Shown here one piece after another: positions 35,471-46,450 of a DNA stretch of 64,000 nucleotides. Both the position numbers and the translations under genes were made by a program. The notes under the pieces were generated by a model. The model was not told where the DNA came from, made no database searches, and saw only the letters and a list, made by a program, of their open reading frames with translations. How positions within the stretch are numbered: the stretch's first letter is position 1; each line of letters opens with the position of its first letter. This stretch comes from Apostichopus japonicus (taxonomy: Eukaryota > Echinodermata > Holothuroidea > Aspidochirotida > Stichopodidae), in contig NC_092576.1 in NCBI RefSeq assembly GCF_037975245.1, positions 13,248,611-13,312,610 of the forward strand, written 5' to 3'.

Positions 35471-38400
35471 TGTTAATATGTGATGTGATAGTGCTACTCT
35501 AGGGTGCTATCCCAGAGCGAACATTACACAAACTTCTGTGAGCATTTGAGATTTGGTTGTTTAATCTTCAGGTATAAATATATATTTTTGGCATGCAAAC
35601 TTATACACATTTACAGGATTACCTATCATATAAACCCCAAGCAAAAATTAGTCAATTTGAAATTGTGATTTCCTTTAATGTAATTGCAATAAAATTCCGT
35701 TCAGAAAAGTTTGACATAGATCAAATAGTACAAAAAGGTACTACTTTTTTTAGTCAACAATCTTACAGAATGATAAAGAGGAGATTAAATCGTTTTCATT
35801 TAAAAAGGAATTTATTAACAGCTAAAATTCGATGAGGGAAACGCGATTGCAGAAATGTTAATTTGGGATCTAAGGTGCAATGTTAACTGTTTTGATCCTG
35901 TAACCGACGGCATTAGCTTAGGTCATGCAACTAGCTTCAGCATTTGGAAAAAAACAAATTTAATTAGAGAAATTAAACATTGCACGAAGTAGAGCAAAAC
36001 AAAAATGAAGTACATATGTCAAGATGATGTCATATAATTAGACTTGACGAAGGTGTCAGGGTAGTACCGTATGGCAAATGGATGGAATAAGATTGTTCTT
36101 AGCTGTTAGGATGATCCTGGCAGTTATCAATATCCTATAAAGATCAATACAGACTTTTAAGTTTGTGTCTCCATTAATAGTTCCGTCAACTGGTACAGTT
36201 GTGTACAACCTTACATGACTGACATTACTGGAAAGCTGTTACACGTTGAACTACGAGTCGGACAGGTGGAAATTTGCAGTAATTTAAAAAAAAATTGATT
36301 TAATTGTTGATTTAGTTTTTTGTTTCTTTTAATTTAAATTTTTTTAAATTAAATTTTTAATTTTTAAATTCCTAAATTTGCAGTAAGAAAAAGCTTGCAG
36401 TAATTACTGTGCCACCTGTCACACATATTACCGTGTTACGAACACAGCGCAGTAGTTACTGATGCACGGTTGTGGAACATGAACAGTAGTTACTCTATAC
36501 TAGCTATGAGTATTGGCTGCCTCATCACGTTCCAGAGATACATTAAATACCTGAGAGTCCTCACCTCCCAACGCCAGTTAAAGGGAAATGGTGGCAGTCA
36601 AATGGAGTAACTATAAACACAAGTACACAACCTTGCGTTAAGAGCTACTGATTGGACCGAAATTATAGTTAAAATATACTTTAGAATGCACCCGTCGACG
36701 TCTATTTATTTTGAAAGTAAAATGTTTAGACTTCTTTACCTAAATCAGTCATCGAAAATAGTTGTTATTATTATTGTTAATTTACATAACACAACCATGG
36801 GTTTAGTGCTAACTAGTACATATAATTAATTGTAGTATAAGTATGCCGTTGAATGCACCAATTTTATTCCTGCTTCTGGGAGTGGATTCCTTGCCCCCAC
36901 CCCCCGTTTACAAGCGAGTCCGCTTCAATGACCCCAGGCCAACACTCCCTCTCTAATAAAATCCTTCATTTGCCTCCGGTCCCCCTACTTAGGTTCAGAC
37001 CCATACCTGCATCAGTTAGGGAAATTTTAGTTGATTATTATTTAGTAAGACAATCTTGCGTTTAAATATATCTGAGAATACATCAATTATAGTCTAAATT
37101 TTAATTTTGTCTCGGGGACGGCCCGGCTAGCACTCACTGCTTACGAAAATCATTGATTCGTATCTGGCCTACCTATATAGGTTCAGTCCCCTTGCTAAGT
37201 CAATCGGGCAAGTCGGACCCCTCCCCCTCCGCCCCCTCCCTTCACCTTTGGAATCATGTGCACGACACTGGAATCGTCGAGATATTACTATACTATCACT
37301 CATGTGGAAACTTTCATAAACTTTCTATTATGACGATGAATTTAAATAATGTAAGTTTATATCACTTTTACCAAGCCATGTTATACTGACACAAGACCGG
37401 AAACTTATGATGTTTATCCGGTTACAACAACCTGACTACCCATAATATTATCGTGAGTTAATGACCGTTAACTACAGTGTCTATAACTTTCGAATCTTCT
37501 ATTTTGATTTGGAACGATGTCTAATTTCATCTTTCCATAGTTCTTTTTCGATCGAATAACATTACGTGGTAATGTTTTAGGGATTTAGTTTTCTCTTTTC
37601 AGAGGCCGAGATATGAATCATTAGATATTGAAAAATTCTACGCAAATGTCATTTGTAGGAGGATGGAGAGAACAGGAATAGAACAGACACCTTAAGAGGA
37701 AGAACTATCTATTTACATGTTCCTTGTGCTCCTTCCGCTACATTCCAATCATCAGAATAAATAGTGTTACGGAAAGCCCAAGTTACTAAGTTCTGGAAAA
37801 TTCGTAGCGAAAATCTCCTGTCGTTTACCTTTGAAAAATATAATGTAATGTAACAGGAAATGAACCTCGTCCGAAAACCTACCACTTAAGTTGTACATTG
37901 TTTTGGTTTAAGTTCAAGTAAAGCTGGTAATGAAAAAGGTACAATCAAATTATCAAACGTGTTCGATAGAGTTGTACAGCCCATTGTTGAATATAACCTG
38001 TGTCAATGGACATTCCAGTAACGGTAGCTTTTCTCTGTTCATCAGAATGGAAGCCCATTGACTTGTAAAAGTAACACAAAGGCGACCATGACTCAGTGCA
38101 TTTTGCCAATGTCAAGGTATGGTGATGACGTACACAAAAACAGATCGACTGCATGTTTTCTATGGATTGGAAAAAATAACCCTAGTATCACAGGAGTCTT
38201 CATATTCAAACAAAAGCACCCGTATATTCAAATTTAGGAGAATAGGGCATCATGATGCCACGTATTCAGTGGACGGTGGATGCACACATACCGGTAGCAA
38301 ATAGTGCTTAGACCTTCTGGCCATAGGCAATGATTCGCGCACTTCACCTAGAACGGTTCTGGTCGATACAGCCCCCCCCCCCCAAAAAAAAATCAAATTA

Positions 38401-38638
38401 GGCTCCTACGCCTATGGACGTAGGCCACAAGAAAGTATCATACCACCAGCGGAGCGTTATGAACCTTAGTGTGCCTTGAACCCTAGCACGGTTTATATGA
38501 AACCAGTAGGACGTGGGTCTTTTGCCAGCATCTATCACATTGACCACCACATGGGCTGGTGATATATATGTTTGAATTAATATATAAAGATTTCGGAGAG
38601 GAGTATGTGAATGGGAAAAGTGGTGCTGCATAAACTAA
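35471..38638. other. Intergenic sequence without a recognised gene
   Basis: AT-rich. It holds an A/T palindromic tract at about 36283-36377 and a C-run followed by an A-run at about 38371-38391. Open frames here are short, low-complexity and match nothing I know. Confidence 0.5.
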
Positions 38639-38702
38639 CTTCAGATGATTCGAACCCAGAACAGCAGGTTATCAGTTCATAGTTCTACCCACTGAGCCCC
38701 GT
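38639..38702 (-). repeat. tRNA-derived head, probably of a SINE
   Basis: The minus strand reads GGGGCTCAGTGGGTAGAAC (A-box-like) and, after an anticodon-like loop, CTGGGTTCGAATCATC (B-box-like). The acceptor stem and the variable region do not fold as a good tRNA, so this is a tRNA-derived repeat rather than a gene. A SINE body may extend to about 38400. Confidence 0.5.
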
Positions 38703-38938
38703 GAATAGTTCCTTCTCAATTAGCTAAAAAATTATCTTGACGGTTGGAAAATGTGTATTCGTTGCAATATATTACTCTATACTTACAATAAAAGTCTCCT
38801 CCAAACAAACTTCCTCACATTAGCACAATTAATGAGAACACTTAAATGTACATTAAACTTACAGCGTTTCTTATTACATCATAACACGCAGGGAATGAAT
38901 GATACTAACTTTGAAAGATGTTACTGTACAATAGGCTT

Positions 38939-39145
38939 ACAATACAATGTTACTTTGTACTTTGTATTTGTATTTGTATTTGTATTTGTATTCTTGTGTT
39001 TCAGTTTTTCATTTCATTTTTAACCTGTCTGTATTCTGTGCGTGTTTTTGTCCTTTCTGTTACTGTACTTGTCATTTAGCCTTTGAAGAAGATCCTGCTA
39101 GGATCGAAACGTCAGGCCAACTTACTTTTACACAATACAATGTTA
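38939..39145 (-). mobile_element. Short retroposed insertion with 14-bp target duplication and hammerhead-like motif
   Basis: ACAATACAATGTTA occurs at 38939-38952 and 39132-39145. The 179-base insert has (TTTGTA)n at its left side, i.e. a (TACAAA)n tail on the minus strand, and at its right side a compact fold. Read on the plus strand, GCCT...AGGC form a stem, GATCC/GGATC form a second stem, and these flank the words TTGAAGA and CGAAACGTC. This resembles the short hammerhead ribozymes of Penelope-like elements, but with U in place of the catalytic C and an extra A, so it is probably inactive if it is one. Confidence 0.5.
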
Positions 39146-39496
39146 TGGAAGACTTCGAAACATATCAGAATAATAATGTAACGATTTTATTTATCTACTA
39201 ATGATGTTTTTACCCCTCACATCTAAAAGAAAAGAAATGCCGATTTCGTTGAAAGATCCGTGTACCATAGACTTATCATACAATGCTAATGATGAATTCG
39301 AAGCAATCATAGAAGATCAAGTTTAAGATGTTAATGCATGAAGTGCCACCCGAACCGAATTGTACAGTTGCTTATAATAGCGTTTTGTAATTTTTTTATA
39401 ATAGCGACTTGAATATATTGCGCATTCATATGCATCTGTGTTATAACATGATAACACGTGTTATGCTAGAGGCACATTTTATTGCGGTCTGTGTTG

Positions 39497-39570
<74 letters not shown>
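39497..39570. repeat. Poly-A followed by (TA)n microsatellite
   Basis: About 27 A residues followed by about 47 bases of alternating TA. Confidence 0.9.
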
Positions 39571-39572
<2 letters not shown>

Positions 39573-39893
39573 CCACTACGATTTACTGTATTGTATCTTT
39601 AACATATCTAGCTCTCGCAAGGTCCCAAAACATAACACGCGTTGGTGTGTTATAACACCCTGGCATATAAATGCATAATATGCTACACGTTAAGAACAAA
39701 TATAAGCTCACACCTTTCGGCTTGAGTGGAAGTGCTGCTTAACTTACATACGCTAGCAATGAAGGATTTCATAGGAATTGACTAAAACCATAACAGCCAT
39801 ACCTTATTCAGACAGAGAACATATATGAGGAAACTATAACATATACGAGAACATTAACTATTCACTGACAGGTGTGTTATCAGTAAGGCAGGC

Positions 39894-40452
39894 GAACACT
39901 TTGAAGGAAAGAATGTCAAGTGCATAATACGACTCTTGTATAGGGACTTGAATAGCCCTTTTTGACATCAAATAGTCGAAAGTTTGAGATAAAACGTCAA
40001 CGTGCAATATCAAGAAATGAGGAGTAAATTGTCCGTATTTTAATATTAAAGGTCATAATGGAACTGTTGGGATAAAACGAACACTTTGAAGGAAAGAAAG
40101 TACGTCACGTGCATAGTACGACTCTTGTATAGGGACTTGAATGGGTCTTTTTGACATTAAATAGTCGAAAGTTTGAGATAAAAAGTCAACGTGCAATATC
40201 AAGAAATGAGGAGTAAATTGTCCGTATTTTAATATTAAAGGTCATAATGGAACTGTTGGGATAAAACGAACACTTTGAAGGAAAGAAAGTACGTCACGTG
40301 CATAGTACGACTATTGTATACGGGAGTTAAATGGCGCTTTTTGACATAGTCGAAAATTTGAGATAAAACGTCCACGTGCAATATCAAGAAATGAGGAGAT
40401 AAATTGTCCGTATTTTAATATTAAAGGTCATAATGGAATTGTTGGGATAAAG
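39894..40452. repeat. Tandem repeat of about 185 bp, three copies
   Basis: Units begin GAACACTTTGAAGGAAAGAA at 39894, 40079 and 40268, spacing 185 and 189. The shared body includes GTCGAAAGTTTGAG and CAATATCAAGAAATGAGGAG. No coding content; it looks like a young local satellite. Confidence 0.85.
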
Positions 40453-42846
40453 TAGTTACAATTCTAAAAATAGGCAAAAACCTGAGAGAAAAGTCAAACG
40501 TTTTATTTAAAACTTCGTAATTTGAAGAAGGGGTTAAAATGTCGAGATAATAATTATGGAGGGTTTTACAAAAATGTTGACAGTTGGAGCATATAGACAA
40601 TGAAGAAATTAAATTTCGAAGTTATCTGTTTTGTGTGAAAATAAATCAAGAAATATCGATAACTGTCGAAATGTTGATATAATGTTGAGAATTCCTATTG
40701 CGTCAACAAAAGTGAAACTCCTTTTTCGAAGATACCTACATTTGCTCAACGTTTCTTTACCCACCCAAAGGTTCTTACTTCATCTAAACTGTACTTAACA
40801 TTAACTCAAAATGTAGAAATACAATAGAAACTAACACAGAATCGGGTAAAAACGGTTAGGTTCCCAATGTTTTCACCGTTTATTATTTATTTATTTATTT
40901 ATTTATTTTTGTGTGTGAGCGTGAGCGCGTAAACGAAGTGATCTTCTATACAGCGCAAATTTTACCAACAGAAATTGTCAAATATGTTGAAATTCCGAGT
41001 CAAAAGCAAAATACAAAATAAATGTTATTGGTTCGGCCCGATGCGCACCAATAATATAAGGTGGGCATAATTTAACCGATTTGATTGTTGAAGGAACGGG
41101 GTATACACCGACGCAGAATTAGTCAAAAATTTAAGATCACAACAATAATTAATGAGCTCATATATGGAAGAAGTTTTTCAAGATTGATGTAAATCTTTAC
41201 TTACCTATAAAATGAGCCACAAATAAGAGGTATTTCAAAGATACAAATAGTTCCATCATGCCTACAATGTCAGTGTAGTCTACGTATATGACTTAAAGCT
41301 ACCCTTTAGAACAAACACATGTAAAACAATATAGGAACACCTCTCAAATTGTATGCATTTTCAATATACTTATATGGACTTCTTTATATTGCTAACGAAA
41401 CAAAGCGTGGTCCGGCCATACAATTAAATAAGGTCAACAGCCTACACAATTAATTAGCTCTTTACTTTTATATGAGCTACAGAGAATAACAAAGAGCATA
41501 TAGCCAATTCGACACACCTGATTGCTTAATCATCAAGACCAGCTATAAGAATAGCTGTCGGAATATACACTTTAGATGGCCAAATATCTAAATTATTTCA
41601 TAAGGTATAACCTACATGCCATCAGCATGCATAATTCGCAAAATATACAACAATTTAAGGAGTTTTGATACAAGTTTATTGTTATTGCTGATTGGATTTT
41701 GAAAGATTTTCACTCAACACCAGGTGCGAGTGGAAGATAGGTGCTAATTAGATTTTCATCGCGCAAAAGATCGCTTTGACTTAGGCAGTGTAATATAGGT
41801 ATTTTATGGGTCACTGCTTTTTTTTTAATCCAAGTGACCTATTATTTTTTCCAGATTTAAGCGGTTTTGAGAGTATAACAATCACCTTTGCGTTTAAGTA
41901 CATTTTGAATAATTCAAATGACAATCACAAGGGTATTGGTGGTCGGTAGCCAGAGGAGTTCGGCTATAATAAAGTACATATTTTGGAACCAAAATAAAAT
42001 TTAAAAACTATTTAAGCTTTATAGATTGATACATTTTTTGTAGGACGTCCAATGGTTTGTACTGTTCGTTTTGTAGAATACTGTAATGCTTGTGCAATCA
42101 GACATTTCAGCAACATTTTCATAGTCTTATTTTGATGTATAGTTGCAAGAAAAAAAAATCAGCTTATTATTAATCAAAATGAGCCTACTTGCCAGTTTAC
42201 AACTAACTATATTGCTGCATTATTGTCCACGTTCAAGTGAACGAAAATGATATATTCGCAGTTTACGAGAAGCTAAAAAGTAGGGCGAACGTGATTAGTA
42301 TTGAATACAATTATCATGAAGCGTTGGGGCTTACGAAGTGTGAGCTGGGGTGTAGGCCTATTTGCGCAAACACAATCGTTTTAACCTTGACAGAAATTCT
42401 TCTTATTTGTCTGACAAGGCGGGTAATAGCTGCATTGTAAACACACTAGCTTTTGTGAAACCTTGATGATTATATAGTTAGAGTTTTCTAAGGTAAGTAA
42501 AGGTAAAGGTAAACTTGATTAACTTCACAAAAGGTTATTGTTATTAACGTTGAATTTCTCGGCTGAGGTCTAAGTAGGGTGCACATGGGTGTGATAGGGT
42601 GGGTGGGTTGGACGCTGTTTGGGGGATTGGACGACGGGTTGTTGGACGAATGAAAGCTGCAGCTCTTTCGGCTACATCTTTTTTTATCTCCTAGCAAATA
42701 CTCAAACACACATATATATAACAACAACAACAAGAACAAAGCAGAAAAGAGGGTTTACTTTAATTTTAGAAAATTATTGGAGAGGGATATACCACCGAAT
42801 ATAAATGCATACCTCCTTTACATTTATCGTTATCATTCCGACTTAT
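40453..42846. other. Intergenic sequence without a recognised gene
   Basis: AT-rich. Contains an ATTT microsatellite at about 40879-40908 and a short AAC repeat near 42721-42734. No open frame here is convincing. Confidence 0.5.
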
Positions 42847-42847
42847 A

Positions 42848-42871
42848 CCCCCCCCCCCCCAAAAAAAAAAA
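42848..42871. repeat. C-run followed by A-run
   Basis: Homopolymer tract of C then A, similar in form to that at 38371-38391. Confidence 0.8.
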
Positions 42872-43172
42872 GGCTCGTTCATTCTGTTAAGACGTAGACA
42901 ATACGGTAACAACCTTACAAAGGTTTCATAACGAACGTTGTTCTTTACTTGTTTGACATAATGTGGTGTGCATGGACATTCGTTTATGAAATGTACACCA
43001 TACTGCTGTATAATACGATATTACTATCGTAGACAACTAAAGTTATATCAATCATGCTTTGGACTCGTAGCTGAAGTGACACCGATAGCTGCTAATGTAA
43101 CTTATTCGTAATTATCAAAGAAGCATGGCCATATCACACAAATTCTCCGTCGATAACTTTGGTTACCAGTCT

Positions 43173-43373
43173 AATACTTGGTGTGTGGATTCATAACCTT
43201 GAGAACAATACCCCTATTGTTTTTGGTGGAGGTGTTTATAGCCACGTACAGTAGACTGACCTGCATTGTTTATCATGCTATAGAGTTATTGTAACAGCTA
43301 GTTCTGGTAATACTAACGAGCAGAAGTCTAGTGCATTGAAGTAATCGAAACCTCATTGCATTTTGCATTCTGG
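43173..43373. repeat. Dispersed repeat B, copy 2
   Basis: Same orientation as the copy at 35275-35470, with scattered substitutions and indels. Confidence 0.7.
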
Positions 43374-43544
43374 TTAACTGATAAAGCCATGAGAATCGGA
43401 TGGTATTTCATTTTCCATTTTATTATCTGGACGGGTACTCACCTTTACCAGATTTAACTGAGAATCGGCTGATATAAACTGTTTACCCAGCCCCGTGCCC
43501 AAATAAATATAGGTCGGCCATAATTTAACTGATAAGGTCATCAG

Positions 43545-43612
43545 ATAAATAGGACTGATATTTCTATGCATTGTGAGTATAAATAGGACTGATATTTCTA
43601 TGCATTGTGAGT
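43545..43612. repeat. Perfect 34-bp tandem duplication
   Basis: ATAAATAGGACTGATATTTC begins both units, at 43545 and 43579; they are identical. Confidence 0.9.
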
Positions 43613-43838
43613 ACTTGTTTTCGTATTCCCGTGGTTTATCGATAACAATGCATTGGAACTGAACAGAAGAAAATCCCCAGGGATTTAGTCATCTGTGAAT
43701 GATTGAAAAGCTAATTATGATCTCATTTCACAAGTTTTTTTTTTTTTAAAAAGGTGAGTACTCACCACAATAATGAAAAAAAAATACAAAGGAATTTAAT
43801 TCAATACTTATTTAATTAAATGCACATGAAAGCACATA

Positions 43839-43862
43839 GGGCGACGTATAGATGTCGCCCTA
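43839..43862. repeat. Small perfect inverted repeat
   Basis: AGGGCGAC and GTCGCCCT, 8 bases each, separated by 8 bases. No gene lies next to it that would make it a terminator. Confidence 0.6.
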
Positions 43863-44969
43863 AGTGACCTTAACTCTTTTAATAAATTACGAATATACAT
43901 GTCCCCCTATCTGAAGTTATCTGACATCAAATTTCAAGTTCATACCTACTACATACGAGAAATTAAGGCGACTCCAATATGTCCAATACGACAAATTTCC
44001 AAAAGTTGTCGTTGGCATATATGGCAAAATGCCCAAAGTTTCACATTCAAATCCCTCTCAAATCTACAAGGATGAGGCACAGACCACTGTCTCCAAAAGC
44101 ATGTCTGCTTTGTTAATCATAAACCTCTTCTCATACCTTCTTAAAAGTTACAATGAGGACAGTAGGCCATCCCCTAATGTGCCAATTTCGTGTAAGTATT
44201 TACGGGAAAAGAAAACCCAATTTATGAGGTTCAATCAAAATCATATTAACAAATCAAGTTTCCTTAAAGAAACAAATGCTAACAAGAGGTCTTAGTATAG
44301 CTTGTCATCTGCTCTATTTTACTAAAAAAAACATGTCATAATGTTGCTGTTACAAGGATTTACAGAACCAAAATGACAGCAAGTTCTTTCTCAATGTAAT
44401 TAATATTTGTAAACTCCTCTCATAACCATTAAACAAGATTCAAAGAACACAATTTTTAATACTAGTATAACATTTTAATAATTAAAACTTGGGCCCATGG
44501 GTGAGTCTACAGGGCAAGAGCGCTTTTACTTAAGATGTTTTCACTGGAAAAAAAAAACATTAACAGAGGGGTAACCGACCTGACAATTACAGAGGTAGTA
44601 GATACATCCATGATCTATTACCATTATAAACACTGTTCATTCAAATAGGTATAGGGTCGGGGTATTGCAAAGGACCCCTGGTGAAAAAAGCAAAATAAAT
44701 AGTGAAAGCTCTATCGATGCACGCCAAAAGTGACTTCAATGATAAAAAATAAATGAAACTCAGATAATAGTTCTTGATGGGTTCTCTATAAAACAATATA
44801 TGAACTCTTCTTCTAGCCCCCACCCACAAGGTTTTATCGGAGATGACAGATGTTCACGTTTGCATATTTAAGAGAGCGATGTTATTTTTTTCAAAGAACT
44901 GCATGATCATGAGAAACAACTCAAAACCCTCGTATATTTTAAACAACCTTCGAGTCAACTGATGAAAAA
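43863..44969. other. No recognised gene
   Basis: AT-rich sequence. The open frame of 88 codons at 44029-44295 has low-complexity composition and no motif I know. Confidence 0.45.
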
Positions 44970-45202
44970 CATCTTTTACTCCTATGTGCATGACCTTGAT
45001 TGTCGTTTCAATCGATAGTTGCTTGCTTTATCTTCCCGTTCTTGCCATCTAAACTGGTGGGACATTTCTTTAAACTGTTATAATTTATTTCTGTGAACTC
45101 TTATGTTTGCCATTCTTTGTCTTTTTACCCTTTATGATCTTGTATTTGTCTTATATGTACATATGCGAGCTTGTAATTTCCCTTTTGGGATGAAATAAAG
45201 TT

Positions 45203-45234
<32 letters not shown>

Positions 45235-45246
45235 TGACTTACTTAC
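44970..45246 (+). mobile_element. Probable 3' end of a non-LTR retrotransposon
   Basis: The stretch ends TTTTGGGATGAAATAAAG followed by TTTGAC and then a (CTGA)n tail of about seven units. A polyadenylation-like AATAAA followed by a short tandem tail is typical of CR1/L2-like LINE 3' ends. No reading frame remains upstream, so the class is inferred only from the tail. Confidence 0.4.
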
Positions 45247-45287
45247 ATACTTACTTTTGACCTCAAAAGGTTGTTTTTTGTTATGAA

Positions 45288-45290
<3 letters not shown>

Positions 45291-45348
<58 letters not shown>

Positions 45349-45383
45349 TTATTTATTTATTTATTTATATATATATATATATA
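45291..45383. repeat. (TA)n / (TTTA)n microsatellite
   Basis: Alternating TA with a central TTTA tract. The open frame across it encodes only Ile-Tyr repeats and is an artefact. Confidence 0.95.
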
Positions 45384-46140
45384 CCCCACGTTTACACACC
45401 CCCACCACAAAAAAGTACAAACAATAATGGGCTCCTTAGTTTGGCCCCTACACTTACTCAAAGATCCCATGAATTCCAAAAAGTGGTGTCTGCTAAGTTT
45501 ACGTTTTGACACACTCTGTCAAATATGCATTTCAAATATGTATTTTGGAAAATATGCTTAGTTTCTAATTTGTTAAGGAAATATATCTTCAATGTAAGTA
45601 TGCAAATTGCGGTTTCGAGCATCTAAGTTTATCTGTTGTTCGTCAATTGTACGGCAGTGCTAAGTTGTTTAGTAGCCAAACGATAGTACCATGCAACTAT
45701 CCTGTGTGTTGTTGAAGCTACGAATTTTCGCTTTTGCTATAAAATGAGATTATGTAATACCAGTAAAAGCGCGACTAGGTAACATATGGTTGGGTTAAGT
45801 TGCACATAAACCTAGCAACATGCAAGCACGAAGGAAACGAGTGCGGATTTGTCAATGAGGACATAAGTTATAATAGCCTACATATTTTCCATCGTACCGC
45901 TGAGGGTCGAATGTGGTAGCTTCTGGTCGCCGAGGACCTGCACAAATTTAAATTTTGGAGAGGTCCCTTGAGTTGAACTTGTAAAACTGTTCTCAGGGTT
46001 AACAAATATAGGCTATTCACATTATTGTGACATATGTGTGAACCTTAGAAAGTACCAGACGTAGCGAACCAGTGTAGACTTAAGACATAAAGAAGCTACA
46101 AGCACAAGGCTCTCTGTACTAAAGTGTTCCTTGCTGTCGA

Positions 46141-46450
46141 TGTTATAATATAATAATAATATTTGCTTTTTATATAGCGCTACATACCAGTGATAGGTCT
46201 CAAAGAGCTTTACAGACGTTATATTGCCCCTGGTCAATGATAACCTGTCCCAGAGACAATCCCTCCAGTCGGCAGCAGTTATTTAGTGCGCCCAATGACA
46301 CGTTACCTCACAGGTACCCATTTAACCCCTGGGTGGAGAGAGGCAAGTGAGATAAAGCATCTTGCCCCAAGGACACAACGCAATGAACTAGGCAGGAATC
46401 GAGCCAACAATCCTTGGATCACGAGTCCGACGCCTTAGCCAATTGGCCAG
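46141..46450 (-). mobile_element. tRNA-derived SINE
   Basis: Read on the minus strand: a tRNA-like head from 46450 with A-box-like GGCCAATTGGCTAAGGC, anticodon-like loop CTCGTGA between GGA and TCC, and B-box-like GGCTCGATTCC. A body follows that contains the phrase CTTGGGGCAAGATGC and the segment complementary to GGTACCCATTTAACCCCTGG. It ends in an A/T-rich tail of TAA-type repeats. This architecture is widespread among marine invertebrate SINEs. Two related but partial copies are at 55016-55325. Confidence 0.65.

Noticed and set aside
35593-35835. Open frame of 80 codons
   Set aside because: AT-driven composition, no recognisable motif, no flanking splice sites or neighbours that support it.
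38751-39201. Two overlapping open frames rich in Val-Phe or Leu-Tyr
   Set aside because: They read through the TTTGTA repeat of a retroposed insertion.
45271-45561. Open frame of 96 codons
   Set aside because: The first half is translated TA microsatellite (Ile-Tyr repeats).
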